Below are positions 43,913 through 55,030 of a stretch of DNA of 64,000 nt, in pieces (within the stretch, counting starts at the first letter, position 1; each line of letters opens with the position of its first letter). The DNA is from Neoarius graeffei (Eukaryota; Chordata; Actinopteri; Siluriformes; Ariidae). The stretch covers positions 92,019,999 to 92,083,998 of the forward strand of contig NC_083570.1 of the NCBI RefSeq assembly GCF_027579695.1, in the 5' to 3' direction. The notes under the pieces are model-generated. The model worked only from the letters and a program-made list of their open reading frames with translations, had not been told where the DNA came from and ran no database searches. The position numbers were made by a program, and so were the translations under genes.

Positions 43913-45084
43913 GGGCGGCACGGTGATGTAGTCAGTTAGTACTGTCGCCTCACAGCAAGAAGGTTCTGGGTTCAATCCCAGCGGCCGGCGAGGGCCTTTC
44001 TGTGCGGAGTTTGCATGTTCTCCCCGTGTCCGCGTGGGTTTCCTCCGGGTGCTCCGGTTTCCCCCACAGTCCAAAGACATGCAGGTTAGGTTAACTGGTG
44101 ACTCTAAATTGACCGTAGGTGTGAATGTGAGTGTGAATGGTTGTCTGTGTCTATGGCCCTGTCCACACGGCAACGGATTCAGGTGAATCTGATAAAACTG
44201 TTTATCGTTTCGGCCTGGCGTCCACACGGCACCGGCGTTTTGGGTGCCCCACAACGATATTTTTTGAGAACGGGTTCCAGAGTGGAAAAATCTGGCAACG
44301 GCGCCGTTGCGAAGTCGTCTGGATGAGTAGAACGGATTTGTTTACTATGATGTCACAACCACATGACTAGAACAAGCAGCACTCTCGCTGTTTTGTATGA
44401 ACCACTGCATTGCATTCACTTTTGTATACAGCTTTTCTTTTAAATAAACAAGTAACTGAACCATTTCTTGAATTTCTTTTTTTTATTGGATAAGACTGCT
44501 TTTCAAAATGTTCACACACAATATAAAAAGTTATATAAATTATATAAAAATGCTTTTCAAAATGTTCACACAATAAGAAAATTAAGTTATATAAAACTAT
44601 GCACACTAATAAAACTAATTTGTACACACAGAAGGCATGATTTCCTCGCGTAGTCGCAGCCATCTTCTTCTTGTTGTGTGTTTGTTCCTGTGAGCGCTTC
44701 ACGCCGGGTAGAAGAAGGGGTTTATGCGCATGCGTCTACTTCTTCTATTGTTCTGGTGTCTCCGATGGGACCGTCTTACAGCGCACGTAGAGGTGTGGCA
44801 TGTGTATTGCATCGTTTTCAGCAAGCGTTGCGTTGCCATATGTACCTGATATTTTACTGATCCGTTGCCCATGTGGACGCGATATTTAAAAAAAAAAAAA
44901 AAAAACTCGTTGCCGTTGTCGTGTGGATGTAGCCTATGTGTCGGCCCTGTGATGACCTGGCGACTTGTCCAGGGTGTACCCCGCCTTTCGCCCGTAGTCA
45001 GCTGGGATAGGCTCCAGCTTGCCTGCGACTCTGTAGAACAGGATAAAGCAGCTACAGATAATGGATGGATGGATGGATGGATGG
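43913..45084 (+). mobile_element. DANA/mermaid-type SINE interrupted by family Y
   Basis: SINE halves 43913-44154 and 44935-45084, ending in a GGAT tail instead of ATGAG. Exact 13-bp duplication AATAATCTGGATG (43900-43912, 45085-45097). Family Y copy 3 sits at the TAT of gtgtcTATgtgtc. Confidence 0.93.
44155..44934 (+). mobile_element. Miniature element family Y, copy 3
   Basis: Ends GGCCCTGTCCACACGGCAAC / GTGTGGATGTAGCC. TAT on both sides (44152-44154, 44935-44937) is single in uninterrupted SINE copies. The THAP part is replaced by a tandem block around 44505-44620 (ttttcaaaatgttcacacaa occurs twice). Confidence 0.9.
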
Positions 45085-45196
45085 AATAATCTGGATGTTG
45101 ATAATTGTGGAACTGTGTCACGTGATTTGCTACACTAAATAAAAGGGAATCAACTCTCTTTTTTTTCCCCCCTTCTTTCCAGGGAAATTTTGATTA

Positions 45197-45841
45197 CAGG
45201 GTTTTTTCTAGAAAAATTTAGTATGAGGGCGCTCACCATGGCGAGGGAGCGAAGCGGGGGGGGAGATGGTGCCGGTTGTCCCCCCCCGCCGTGCAAAGCC
45301 TTTGAAAAATGCTCCAACGGGACACTCTGAGTATCTGAGAGGGAAATTGTAACAAATTGTCTGTCAACATTGAAAAAGAAAGAAGTAATCTTCTCCTGCC
45401 CCGGACAGTCTTTGGCTTTCTTCCTCTTCGTGCCGTGGGATGCCATCTTTAAATGCCCAAGTGTCAACAAAAACAAAACTATTTCTGTCAAAAGCTCCCG
45501 CGCCAGTGGGTGAAAGGTCATTCAGTCTCGAGAAATCTCGCTCTACAAGTCAGCCGACCTTGTATGTAACCCATGTCAAATCTCGCGAGAGCAGCCGCGA
45601 CAAGTAAACAACTAAACAACATGGCGCCTCAGTCTGGAAAACGCCAATTCGGATTGTTTTTGCACCGTTTGGCGGTGTATCTACTATGACTGGAATATTT
45701 TTGGAGCAATTATAACGTATTTGATGATCAGACACATTGTCACGTAGTGTTGCTGGGATGTTTTCACGGAGTCGGTAAGGGGGCGCACGCCGAGAGTAAG
45801 CGGGCGCAGCGCCCCTGTTCCCCCATTTAGACGAAAGCCTG
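45197..45841 (-). mobile_element. hAT-like family V, copy 1, with transposase start
   Basis: Ends CAGGGTTTTTTCTAGAAAAA and (complement) CAGGCTTTCGTCTAAATGGG. The minus strand encodes MASHGTKRKKAKDCPGQEKI TSFFFNVDRQFVTISLSD, like the start of a hAT transposase. No exact 8-bp duplication was found. A second copy is at 47560-48920. Confidence 0.65.
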
Positions 45842-46254
45842 AATTATTCATGCACAGTTTACGTACTGAAAGTCTTTTCTCCTTTTTCAATTGCCAAAAG
45901 ATGGTTAAAGTGTCGATAACTGTAGTCACCACTCTAGTATTATTGTTACTGAATAAGTAGTTTTGTAGAAACTAGAATTTAACACCAATCCGGACTGAAG
46001 AAAATCCTAAAGTAGTTCACATGGACAGAAATACAGTAGTTACACAACATAAAATGTAAACAAAAACAAACATCATAACATAAAGCATAACAACCCAGAG
46101 CAGTTGAAGTATTTCAATAATAGCTGGATTACCATAAAGGATTACTAATGCTAATAATGTTCCCATCACTATCAATGATCAGACCATTCTTACCTGCAAA
46201 CCAGACACACTTTTATTTGGAGGTAAACTGAAAAGTCAGACTTCACTCACTCAC

Positions 46255-46269
46255 CTTATCATCCGCCAT
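46255..46269 (-). CDS. slc35a4: SLC35A4 upstream-frame microprotein, exon 1 (MADDK)
   Basis: On the minus strand, ATG GCG GAT GAT AAG followed by a consensus donor gtgagtg (46254 downward) gives MADDK, identical to the first five residues of the human SLC35A4 microprotein. Joining in phase 0 to exon 2 at 34582 gives MADDK-DPLSKLKDLAQLKD, against human MADDK-DSLPKLKDLAFLKN. The start context is strong (A at -3, G at +4), as expected for a translated upstream frame. The 5' UTR continues to the right of 46269 for an unknown distance. Introns of 11.7 kb and 15.7 kb follow, far longer than in compact fish genes because of the transposon load. Confidence 0.9.
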
Positions 46270-47420
46270 AGTTCCTCCTTGTGTGACTCACGGACGATGA
46301 CATCCGTGATCCTCTAATCTGGTCTGAGACAAACATCCACGATCACTCAACTGCTTCTGCCTGACCAGCGCCACATTTTTATTTCTCCTATATTTATGTT
46401 CGACCCTTTTAAATTTCTTTTCTAACCCTTACACTAAACAGATGCATATATTTTAAATAAAACAAACAATAAATACATTGTTTTCGATACATTTTCATTT
46501 AGTTGTTCGTTTCTGTCACTAACTCACAAAACATCCACGTGTTTAAAAGCTCGCTTCTGATTGGCTGTTATTTATTCATCGCGTCACCGGATTGGTTGCA
46601 CACCTTAGCAACACTGCGCCATTTTTAACCAAACCTTGGTGACGGGAAGATCTGAAAATGAAAATGCGACTTTGTTCGTATTTGAAACCCCGATTATTTT
46701 CGCAGAAGATCGCTCATTTGATATGTAGCATGTTTCCGGGGATGATTAAACATTGCAGGGCGGTTTATATGTGATGTGAAAGATTTGGAAAGAATTGTCG
46801 GCGCGATAGAGGTAAGGTTGCAACAAGGCCGTTGCTCATTGGACAGCTCGTGTTGCCGAGAGTCAATATGGCGGCTCACCAGGGATGAATTCCAAATAGC
46901 GACCTAGTGGATTTGTAGTGCACTAGGTAGCCGGTAGATCACACCGTGTGTAGTGTAGTGGTATAGGAAGTAAGGATGGTATTGGGATTTGGGCGGTTCT
47001 CTCTCGGGTGGGGTTATATCAGTGTACAGGCAGTTTGATGTCTGAGACAGTGTTCAGATAAGAAGTCACTGAGGAGTATTTGGAAATAGTTAGGAAGCAA
47101 AAACTGTCGTAATGCTAATTTAATTCCTGTTTTTAAGTCGTATTAGCGTATCCCTAGCACTTTGTCCAAAAGCAGACGCTGTTTGGATGTTAGTTTTATA
47201 AAATAAATGTCTGTTTTCATGTTTTCTCAGAAACACATGCTCTTAATACTGTAGTGAGGACAGAGAAACTGTTCAGGCTTGTTTTACAATCAGGGGACAA
47301 AGTTTGTGTCACAGGGGTCCAGAATTCAAATAGGTTCAAACTGGTTCTTGTACCAGTTTTTAAGTGAAGGACAAGTTAAAGAACAGATAGGCATGTGGAA
47401 TAGTTTGTATTATAACAAGA
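46270..47420. promoter_or_regulatory. Probable divergent promoter interval between slc35a4 and hmgxb3
   Basis: This is the longest stretch near slc35a4 exon 1 without recognised transposons. It has CpG-containing blocks (tcggcgcgatagaggtaagg at 46798-46817) and ggcgcgatagag|gtaagg could be a non-coding first exon donor for hmgxb3 on +. Orientation of the neighbours (slc35a4 minus, hmgxb3 plus) fits a shared promoter. Transcription start sites cannot be seen, so this is inference. Confidence 0.4.
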
Positions 47421-47559
47421 TTAAGTCATACATGTCAACCTTTGGTCAATCAAACCTGTATAACCAACTTCCCAAATCCGTATTTCCCTTATAAAATCCG
47501 TATAAGATGCAAATTAAAATAATTTACCTAAAATTTGAATGATAAGTAACAATGATATA

Positions 47560-48920
47560 CAGGCTTTCGTCTAAACGGGGGAACAGGGGCGCTGCGCCCT
47601 CTTACTCTCGGCGTGCGCCCCCTTACCGACTCCGTGAAAACATCCCAGCAACACTACGTGACAATGTGTCTGATCATCAAATACGTTATAATTGCTCCAA
47701 AAATATTCCAATCATAGTAGATACACCGCCAGACGGTGCAAAAACAATCCGAATTGGCGTTTTCCAGACTGAGGCGCCATGTTGTTTAGTTGTTTACTTG
47801 TCGCGGCTGCTCTCGCGAGATTTGACATGGGTTACATACAAGGTCAGCTGACTTGTAGAGCAAGATTTCTTGAGACTGAGGTGGGGTTTACATTAGACCG
47901 TATCAGTGGATCATCAGATTAACGTTTTTAAAACGATTAGTGTGCACGCAGCAACACCAATACATGATTCGCGTGCACATAGCAATGCCAATACACAGAT
48001 ACGCTCGGCTCCACAGGCATCCTGCGCTCCAAATCACTCCGCCCTGAACAGCGAGTGCCCTCTGGAGGGTGCGCACTCCGGCCCTGCGCAGCTCACAGAG
48101 CGCGCGAGTGAAGTGCACGAGCAGTGATTCGGGACTGAGCCGCTGTGTGTGTGATCTCAGTGCATGTCGGGCATGCGCGTCACTTACCACTTGCAAGTGG
48201 AAGGATGGCAAGCCTAAAGACAATCATAACTACACAATGGGCAGTATTTGCAGTATTTTCATACTTTTATACTCTTTAATGAAAGGTGATACAAGGCAGA
48301 AGTCTGCGCCGTTTTTCAGCAGTCGCGTCACATGACCAACGCCAGCGAATCAGGAAGGTGGATGTCACAGTGACGTTGTCCAATGACGACGTCAGCTAGA
48401 GCTCAGCACAGCGTATCCGCGTATTCTCAATGTTTACACAGCACCGGACCAGACACGATCTGGATTGAATACGTGGACCCTGGCGGATTCCCGTTTCCCG
48501 GCGTTTCCAGGTGTTTTAATGTAAACGGACAGTGCGTCCGCGAAGAAAACAAGACAGATATGGTCTAATGTAAACTTGGCCTGAATGACCTTTCACCCAC
48601 CGGCGCGGGAGCTTTTGACAGAAGTAGTGCGTGAGTTGTTTTTGTTGACACTTGGGCATTTAAAGATGTCATCCCGCGGCACGAAGCGGAAGAAAGACAA
48701 AGACTGTCCGGGGCAGAAGAAGATTACTTCTTTCTTTTTCAATATTGACAGACAATTTGTTACAATTTCCCTCTCAGATAGCCTCAGAATGTCCCATTGG
48801 AGCATTTTTCAAAGGCTTTGCACGGCGGGGGGGAACGGACAACCGGCACCATCCCCCCCCCGCTTCGCTCCCTCGCCATGGTGAGCGCCCTCATACTAAA
48901 TTTTTCGAGAAAAAAATCTG
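47560..48920 (+). mobile_element. hAT-like family V, copy 2, interrupted
   Basis: Left end CAGGCTTTCGTCTAAACGGG, right end aaatttttcgagaaaaaaat ctg. Same interior as 45197-45841 in reverse, with MSSRGTKRKKDKDCPGQKKI TSFFFNIDRQFVTISLSD (48666-48780). GATATA occurs at both flanks, but an exact duplication is uncertain. Confidence 0.7.
47880..48580. mobile_element. Miniature element with GTTTACATTAGACC ends
   Basis: GTTTACATTAGACCGTATC near the left and gatatggtctaatgtaaac near the right. CTGA flanks both sides (47876-47879, 48581-48584), and family V copy 1 has the uninterrupted site (gagactgaatgacc). CpG-rich interior without coding sequence. Superfamily unknown. Confidence 0.8.
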
Positions 48921-49688
48921 ATATATCCCAGTAACTTTTTATTCAATATTAATAACAATAAACCTTCAGAATGAATACAAAGTATTTTTCCAGTCTCACC
49001 TGTGAAAGGTAATCCCATGTGATCTCGTTTGGACGGTAAACCTGTTGGTACAGTTAAACGCAGCACATGAATGAGGCATCTTTATTCTCGGCTACTGTCT
49101 AGACGCTATACCAGAGACGGCTGAAGAATCTCCACTTTGCCACATCCAATATGGCGGCGAGGATGACGTATGATTCTACGCAGAAGGCGGCGTCTGTTTA
49201 TATGCCTATGACTTCACGGTTGGCGGGATTCTCGCAATGCGGTGCGCGCATGATCAAAAGTGGAACGAAGTCTCGCTACCACAAGATAACGCACGATTTC
49301 ATAAGACTCTTTACTGGCTGTCTGTGCTGTACAGTACGTTTATCATCGTGGGAATTGATTATAGCTCGAAATAAATATTGAAGTTTTTTTAAAGAATCCG
49401 TATAACTTTATTTATACGCCCGTATACTACGTTTATTGAATCAAATCCGTATAAAATACGGACATTCCGTATAGGTTGACCATGTATGTTAAGTGTAGCT
49501 TTAAGCAGGGCTGGGAGAAACAAATGAAGTGATTCTCAGAGAGGACTTTTTTTTTTTTGACAATTCAGAATCCACTACTTCCGTAGTGCTTTTAAACATA
49601 AGGCTGTAAGCTTTGTGTTAGTTGTCTCTAATATTTATGTCCCAATATCTTGACCACATTTTAGGATGAAAATAATCATTTTAGATAT

Positions 49689-50717
49689 CTCATCTCATTA
49701 TCTCTAGCCGCTTTATCCTGTTCAACAGGGTCGCAGGCAAGCTGGAGCCTATCCCAGCTGACTACGGGCGAAAGGCGGGGTACACCCTGGACAAGTCGCC
49801 AGGTCATCACAGGGCTGACACATATGGGCCTTTTCCACGACTCTTTATCAGCTCACTTCAGCCCGACACGGCTTGCGTTTCGACTACCTCAGAGCAGCAC
49901 GACTGAGCTCACTTCAGCCCTACTCAGCACCCAAAACTCGCACGGTTTTGGAGTGAGGCTGAAGTGAGCCCAACCGAGCCGAGTGGGGCTAGGGGCGTGA
50001 GCAGACACTCCCCTGTGCACTGATTGGTGAGGAGGAGTGTCCTCACATGCCCACACACGCCCCACGAGCACGCTGGGATCTGTAAACACCGTAAACCCGG
50101 AAGAAGAAGAATTACGACAAAGAAGAAGAAGCCTTATGCGCCTCGCCTCATCTATACGCTCTTGCCAGTATCTGTTGGCGTTGTCGGTGACAACAAGCCA
50201 CAGCACCAAGACCAGCAACACTAACGACTCTATGTCCTCCATGTTTATTGTTTACTATCCGGGTCATGAGACTACCACTTAAAAGATCACTGATGTCACT
50301 GTTTGCGCCGCCTAACGACATCACGTGACGTCCACCCACTTTTGCTAACTCCACCCAATGTGTCCACCCACTTCCAGCCAGCACGGTTCAGCGCGGTTGT
50401 AGTCGAAATGCAACTCCAACAGCCCCACTCAGCTCGACTCAGCCCAACTCACCCACGTTGGTAGTGGAAAAGCCCCAATAGACACAGACAACCATTCACA
50501 CTCACATTCACACCTACGGTCAATTTAGAGTCACCAGTTAACCTAACCTGCATGTCTTTGGACTGTGGGGGAAACCGGAGCACCCGGAGGAAACCCACGC
50601 GGACACGGGGAGAACATGCAAACTCCGCACAGAAAGACCCTCGCCGGCCACGGGGCTCGAACCCGGACCTTCTTGCTGTGAGGCGACAGCGCTAACCACT
50701 ACGCCACCGTGCCGCCC
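49689..50717 (-). mobile_element. DANA/mermaid-type SINE interrupted by the five-copy family
   Basis: SINE halves 49689-49824 and 50478-50717 with an exact 11-bp duplication ATTTTAGATAT (49678-49688, 50718-50728). Confidence 0.93.
49825..50477 (+). mobile_element. Five-copy miniature element family, copy 4
   Basis: Ends TGGGCCTTTTCCACGA / complement side gtagtggaaaagcccca; ATA on both sides (49822-49824, 50478-50480). Other SINE copies show the empty site gacacATAgacac, proving a 3-bp duplication. Confidence 0.93.
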
Positions 50718-50788
50718 ATTTTAGATATGTTATTTTATATTGAAAAATTAGCTGTCTCGGAGAGGACTTTTTTTGACACAATTACATA

Positions 50789-51999
50789 CACTACCGTTCA
50801 AAAGTTTGGGGTCACTTTGAAATGTCCTTATTTTTGAAAGAAAAGCACTGTTCTTTTCAATGATCACTTTAAACTAATCAGAAATCCACTCTATACATTG
50901 CTAATGTGGTAAATGACTATTCTAGCTGCAAATGTGTGGTTTTTGGTGCAATATCTCCATAGGTGTATAGAGGCCCATTTCCAGCAACTCTCACTCCAGT
51001 GTTCTAATGGTACAATGTGTTTGCTCATTGCCTCAGAAGGCTAATGGATGATTAGAAAACCCTTGTACAATCATGTTAGCACAGCTGAAAACAGTTGAGC
51101 TCTTTTTGGCCCTTTTCCACTACCCTTTTTCAGCTCGCTTCAGCTCACTTCAGCCCGACATGGCTCGCGTTTCGACTACCAAAAACCAGCACGACTCAGC
51201 TCGCTTCAGCCCTGCTTAGCCCCTAAAACTCGCACCGTTTTGGAGTGGGGCTGAAGCGAGCCAAAGCGAGCCGAGTGAGGCTGGGGGCGTGAGCAGACAC
51301 TCCCCTGTGCACTGATTGGTGAGGAGGCGTGTCCTCACATGCCCACACACGCCCCGCGAGCACGCTGGGATCTGTAAACACCGCAAACCCGGAAGAAGAA
51401 GAATTACGAATTACGAGAATTTCTGAAGCCTTATGCGCCTCGCCTCATCTATACGCTCTTGCCAGTATCTGTCTGCGTTGTCGGTGACAACAAGCCACAG
51501 CACCAAGACCAGCAACACTAACGACTCCATGTCCTCCATGTTTATTGTTTACTATTCGGGTCGTGAGACTACCGCTTGAAAGCTCACTGATGTCACTGTT
51601 TGCGCTGCTTAACGACATCACCTGACGTCCACCCACTTTCGCTAACTCCACCCAATGTGTCCACCCACTTCCAGCCAGCACGGTTCAGCGCGGTTGTAGT
51701 CGAAATGCAACTCCAACAGCCCCGCTCAGCTCGACTCAGCACGGCACGGCTCAGCCCGACTCAGCCGCGTTTGTAGTGGAAAAGCGGCATTAGAGAAGCT
51801 ATAAAACTGACCTTCCTTTGAGCAGATTGAGTTTCTGGAGCATCACATTTGTGGGGTCGATTAAATGCTCAAAATGGCCAGAAAAATGTCTTGACTATAT
51901 TTTCTATTCATTTTACAACTTATGGTGGTAAATAAAAGTGTGACTTTTCATGGAAAACACAAAATTGCCTGGGTGACCCCAAACTTTTGAACGGTAGTG
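50789..51999 (+). mobile_element. Tc1-like element with precisely deleted transposase, interrupted
   Basis: Ends CACTACCGTTCAAAAGTTTG and complement between TA dinucleotides (50787-50788, 52000-52001). The 5' leader is complete up to the start codon region (caaaatggccagaaa, about 51870-51884) and then jumps to aatgtcttgactatattttc, which follows the stop codon in full-length relatives as I remember them. The transposase is gone while both ends remain. The five-copy family is inserted at 51108-51789. Confidence 0.88.
51108..51789 (+). mobile_element. Five-copy miniature element family, copy 5
   Basis: Ends TGGCCCTTTTCCACTACC and complement. Right flank TTA (51790-51792), left flank TTT: a 3-bp duplication with one change. 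Most like copy 3. Confidence 0.9.
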
Positions 52000-52001
52000 T
52001 A

Positions 52002-52884
52002 TTAATTTGATCAAAATAGTCTGAAAACTTAACTATGTTTCCAATGATATGGAACCAAATATTTGTTTTATGGTATAAAGAATGATGTAAGTGCATCCCT
52101 TTTGGAGCTACCTGTGGTCAAAAAAGCACTTTTTCTAAATGACACGAGTAATTTTGCTAAATATGACACATATTGCCATACATTCACCAAAAATAACGTT
52201 ATCACCAAATTTTTTTTGCATGGTAAATAGAGCGATCACAGGGCTACAATAAACAACCAAGTTTATTTAGTCAAGCCTTTTGATATTGAAGATAATAAGT
52301 GTTAAATGTGATTTTTAGCTTGCGTACCCTGATTGTAAAACAACCCAGAAGTGAGTTTCAGTACTGGTGTTAAAACCTCGATTGTTCACCTTGTTAAAAT
52401 ACCCTTGAAATAAAAATTGTACTGGTTTTGTACCTTAGTGTTACTGATACTTTAGTTTGCTTAGGGAAAAAAATTAAAGATAATAAATTATATAGTATTC
52501 CACTTCCAGGAAACCCAGTCACATTTTTGATGACTCATCCTGTACTAGTCTTCTGTTCATCCAATAAATGCTCCCTAGAAGTTTGTGTCCCGCCCCCCTG
52601 GGGTGGGTCTTGATCTACATTAAGAGCTTCTTAGAAGTAAAATATTCGTCTGTGGTAGTTTTGTTGTTGTTGTTGTTGTTTTTTGGGGTGAGTTTTCATA
52701 CACGCTATTCCGTTTTCCAGCCACCTCTTGGTCGAGAAAACAATGGAGGAAGTTGTGGAGGCACTTTTTGTTTACAACATATTTCAATGCCAATATTTTG
52801 AATATTATCGACACTATTTAAGGCGAGACAGAAACGGCTACAAGAGCCAAATCAAATTTGAACCCTGAAAAGCTGAGGTCTGAA

Positions 52885-52916
<32 letters not shown>

Positions 52917-53544
52917 TACCAACCAAAGAATATGAAAGAGCTTCAAATGTTTTGTTTGAATGGTGATAAAACGATGATCCCATACAGGTGTCTGCACCCT
53001 TGATGGAAATTGCAGGAACAGATTCATTCTTTCCAAATTGTGAGGGTGTAGATAATTTTGAGTGAGCTAGGATTTGGCATTTTAGTTTCTGTCATGCTCA
53101 CAAAATGGCAAGTACACAGCAAACTCTTTTACTATGAACTTTCGCATATAACGAACTAAGTCGGTGTCTTCTGCCTTTTAATGACAATGAGTCAGAGTCT
53201 AAAAAAAAAACCCCACATCACTGATCCATGCGCTCCTCTTCCCACCAGAGACAAACAATAAGTACTCAGGTCCGCAGTCAAATTAATAACATGTTCAAGC
53301 CATAAAACAAAGACTTAAGAAGCTTCGCTTAGGTGTCAATTCTAAACAGTTATCAAGAACGGTAACCAAAGGATCTATAAAAGGACAAAATGATTGCTGA
53401 CATCATCGGTGTCGTTTGCAACACATGAATGAACTGAATGGTGAAGATTTAGAAAACTATGGCAAGTCAGTGGGTGGATATTGACACGATACACTAGTAA
53501 CCGCCGTCATTTCCATCACAGACGAAGAAAGCATCATGATCCTT
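52002..53544. other. Non-coding stretch with a CA microsatellite
   Basis: A (CA)n run lies at about 52892-52915 and GTT repeats near 52660-52680. ttatcgacac occurs at 52805-52814. No exon or element ends recognised. Confidence 0.45.
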
Positions 53545-53547
53545 TAA

Positions 53548-54502
53548 GGCTACATCCACACGACAACGGCAACGAGATTTTTTTTTTTTAAATATCGCGT
53601 CCACATGGGCAACGGATCAGTAAAATATCAGGTACATATGGCAACGCTTGCTGAAAACGATGCAATACACATGCCACACCTCTACGTGCGCTGTAAGACG
53701 GTCCCATCGGAGACACCAGAACAATAGAAGAAGTAGACGCATGCGCATAAACCCCTTCTTCTGTAGCATCAGCCACATAAAGTTTTGATTATTAGTCAGT
53801 AGCGTAAAATAGTATTTATTGTCTAAGACACTTATTTATATTTCATGTTAAAACGTCTATGTAAATTAATACATAGAAAGCCTGGCCAGGCGCTGAACGT
53901 TCTTCTGCCTTCACTTTAAGAGAAATTCAGGACGAGCATGAGCCTAGGTTCTTCCCTGTCACTGTCACATGCACACCTTCTCACTCCCTATCCTATGGAT
54001 TTAGTCCCTTTAAATCACGTGCTCGTTTTTTGAATGGAGACGCGGAAAGAGGAATGAACGGGGGTAGATGGAGAGAGAGAGGAATGAACGGGGGTAGATG
54101 GAAGCTGGTACGCCAACATTCTGAGATCCTCCAGAATTCTTTAATGGTCCGGAATAAATTGAATGCTACATGTTGATGGATTACTTTGTTCTTCTACGCC
54201 CTTTTTGAGGAATGTATTGTCGGACTTAAACCAACATCTGAAGAGGTGAGATCGCTCCTTTTTTTTCCCCTATTTTTGCTGGTGGGATTGTCATGTGGTT
54301 GTGACGTCATCGTAAACAAATCTGTTCTACTCATCCAGACGACTTCGCAACGGCGCCGTTGCCAGATTTTTCCACTCTGGAACCCGTTCTCAAAAGATTT
54401 TGTTTTGGGGCACCCAAAACGCCGGTGCCGTGTGGACGCCAGGCCGAAACGATAAACAATTGTATCAGATTCACCTGAATCGCTTGCCGTGTGGACAGGG
54501 CC
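53548..54502 (-). mobile_element. Miniature element family Y, copy 4
   Basis: Minus-strand copy with TAA on both sides (53545-53547, 54503-54505). The THAP portion is replaced by other DNA, including a tandem aggaatgaacgggggtagat unit (54049-54100). The right TAA is also the left flank of the next element. Confidence 0.85.
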
Positions 54503-54505
54503 TAA

Positions 54506-55027
54506 AGGCCAATTTATGCTGACAACCCAGTCCTCGCAGATAGCGTCTGCATAGCCCCCCCACCTTCGCAGACGCTCTGCGCGCACCTCCCAAAAATTGT
54601 GACCACCGCAACAGCGTCGCAGACAAGAGGGCTCTGATTGGTCCACTCTACATCCGCTGTACACGCACTTCCGCTTCCCTACTTTCCCGGTTTGGTTTGT
54701 TTTCACGACCGCCATTTTTAAAAACATGAGCGAAGATGGAGCAGCACGAAGAGCGGTTGATCGAGGAAGTACGTACATCCATAGACATAGGATGTCTGTG
54801 CGTACATCTATACGACTCCAGTTCTAGTCATTATAAGTAACCGGAGGATAAACACTCCACTAACCACACCCACCAACTACTCCTAGCGATTTCGCGACTT
54901 CGCGCCCCCTTGCGTTGTGGCGGTGAATAACATCGCGCACGCCTATTACTCCCCGCTCAACGATAAATTACAACTGTCTGCGAAAAGCTATCTGCGAAAG
55001 CCTTGTCGCAAGAGCATGCAGAGGCCT
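54506..55027 (+). mobile_element. Harbinger-like miniature element with MADF-like start
   Basis: Ends AGGCCAATTTATGC and (complement) AGGCCTCTGCATGC; TAA on both sides (54503-54505, 55028-55030). From 54736 the + strand reads MEQHEERLIEEVRTS, like the start of the MADF/Myb-like protein of PIF/Harbinger elements. The transposase is absent. tctgcga/tcgcaga motifs occur near both ends. Confidence 0.75.
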
Positions 55028-55030
55028 TAA

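Larger units (their letters stand above)
34981..45935. mobile_element. Candidate 11-kb host element with weak terminal repeats
   Basis: Bases 34981-35004 (agagcggcagctacaattat cgac) and the complement of 45912-45935 agree at 19 of 24 positions. AGT lies directly outside each end (34978-34980, 45936-45938). Further TTATCGACACC motifs occur at 35012-35023 and 42843-42854. Near 35150-35215 a T run is followed by LHQQFEENPNVIIAG and a donor-like gtaagc, which reads like a transposase first exon. The Penelope cluster and many other elements would be nested inside. Superfamily unknown. The ends may also be coincidental. Confidence 0.4.
47425..49488 (-). mobile_element. Kolobok-like element with THAP exon, carrying nested elements
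   Basis: Ends GTCATACATGTCAACC and (complement) CATACATGGTCAACC; TTAA flanks both sides (47421-47424, 49489-49492). The minus strand at about 49080-48995 has the THAP first exon MPHSCAAFNCTNRFTVQTRS HGITFHR with donor. About 220 bp around this exon (48977-49198) are nearly identical to family Y. aatccgtat repeats lie near both ends. Elements at 47560-48920 and 47880-48580 are nested. Confidence 0.75.

Noticed and set aside
34981-45935. Polinton or other large virus-like element as explanation for the 11-kb span
   Set aside because: No integrase, polymerase B, capsid or protease sequence was recognised; the candidate duplication is 3 bp and the ends are short and weak.
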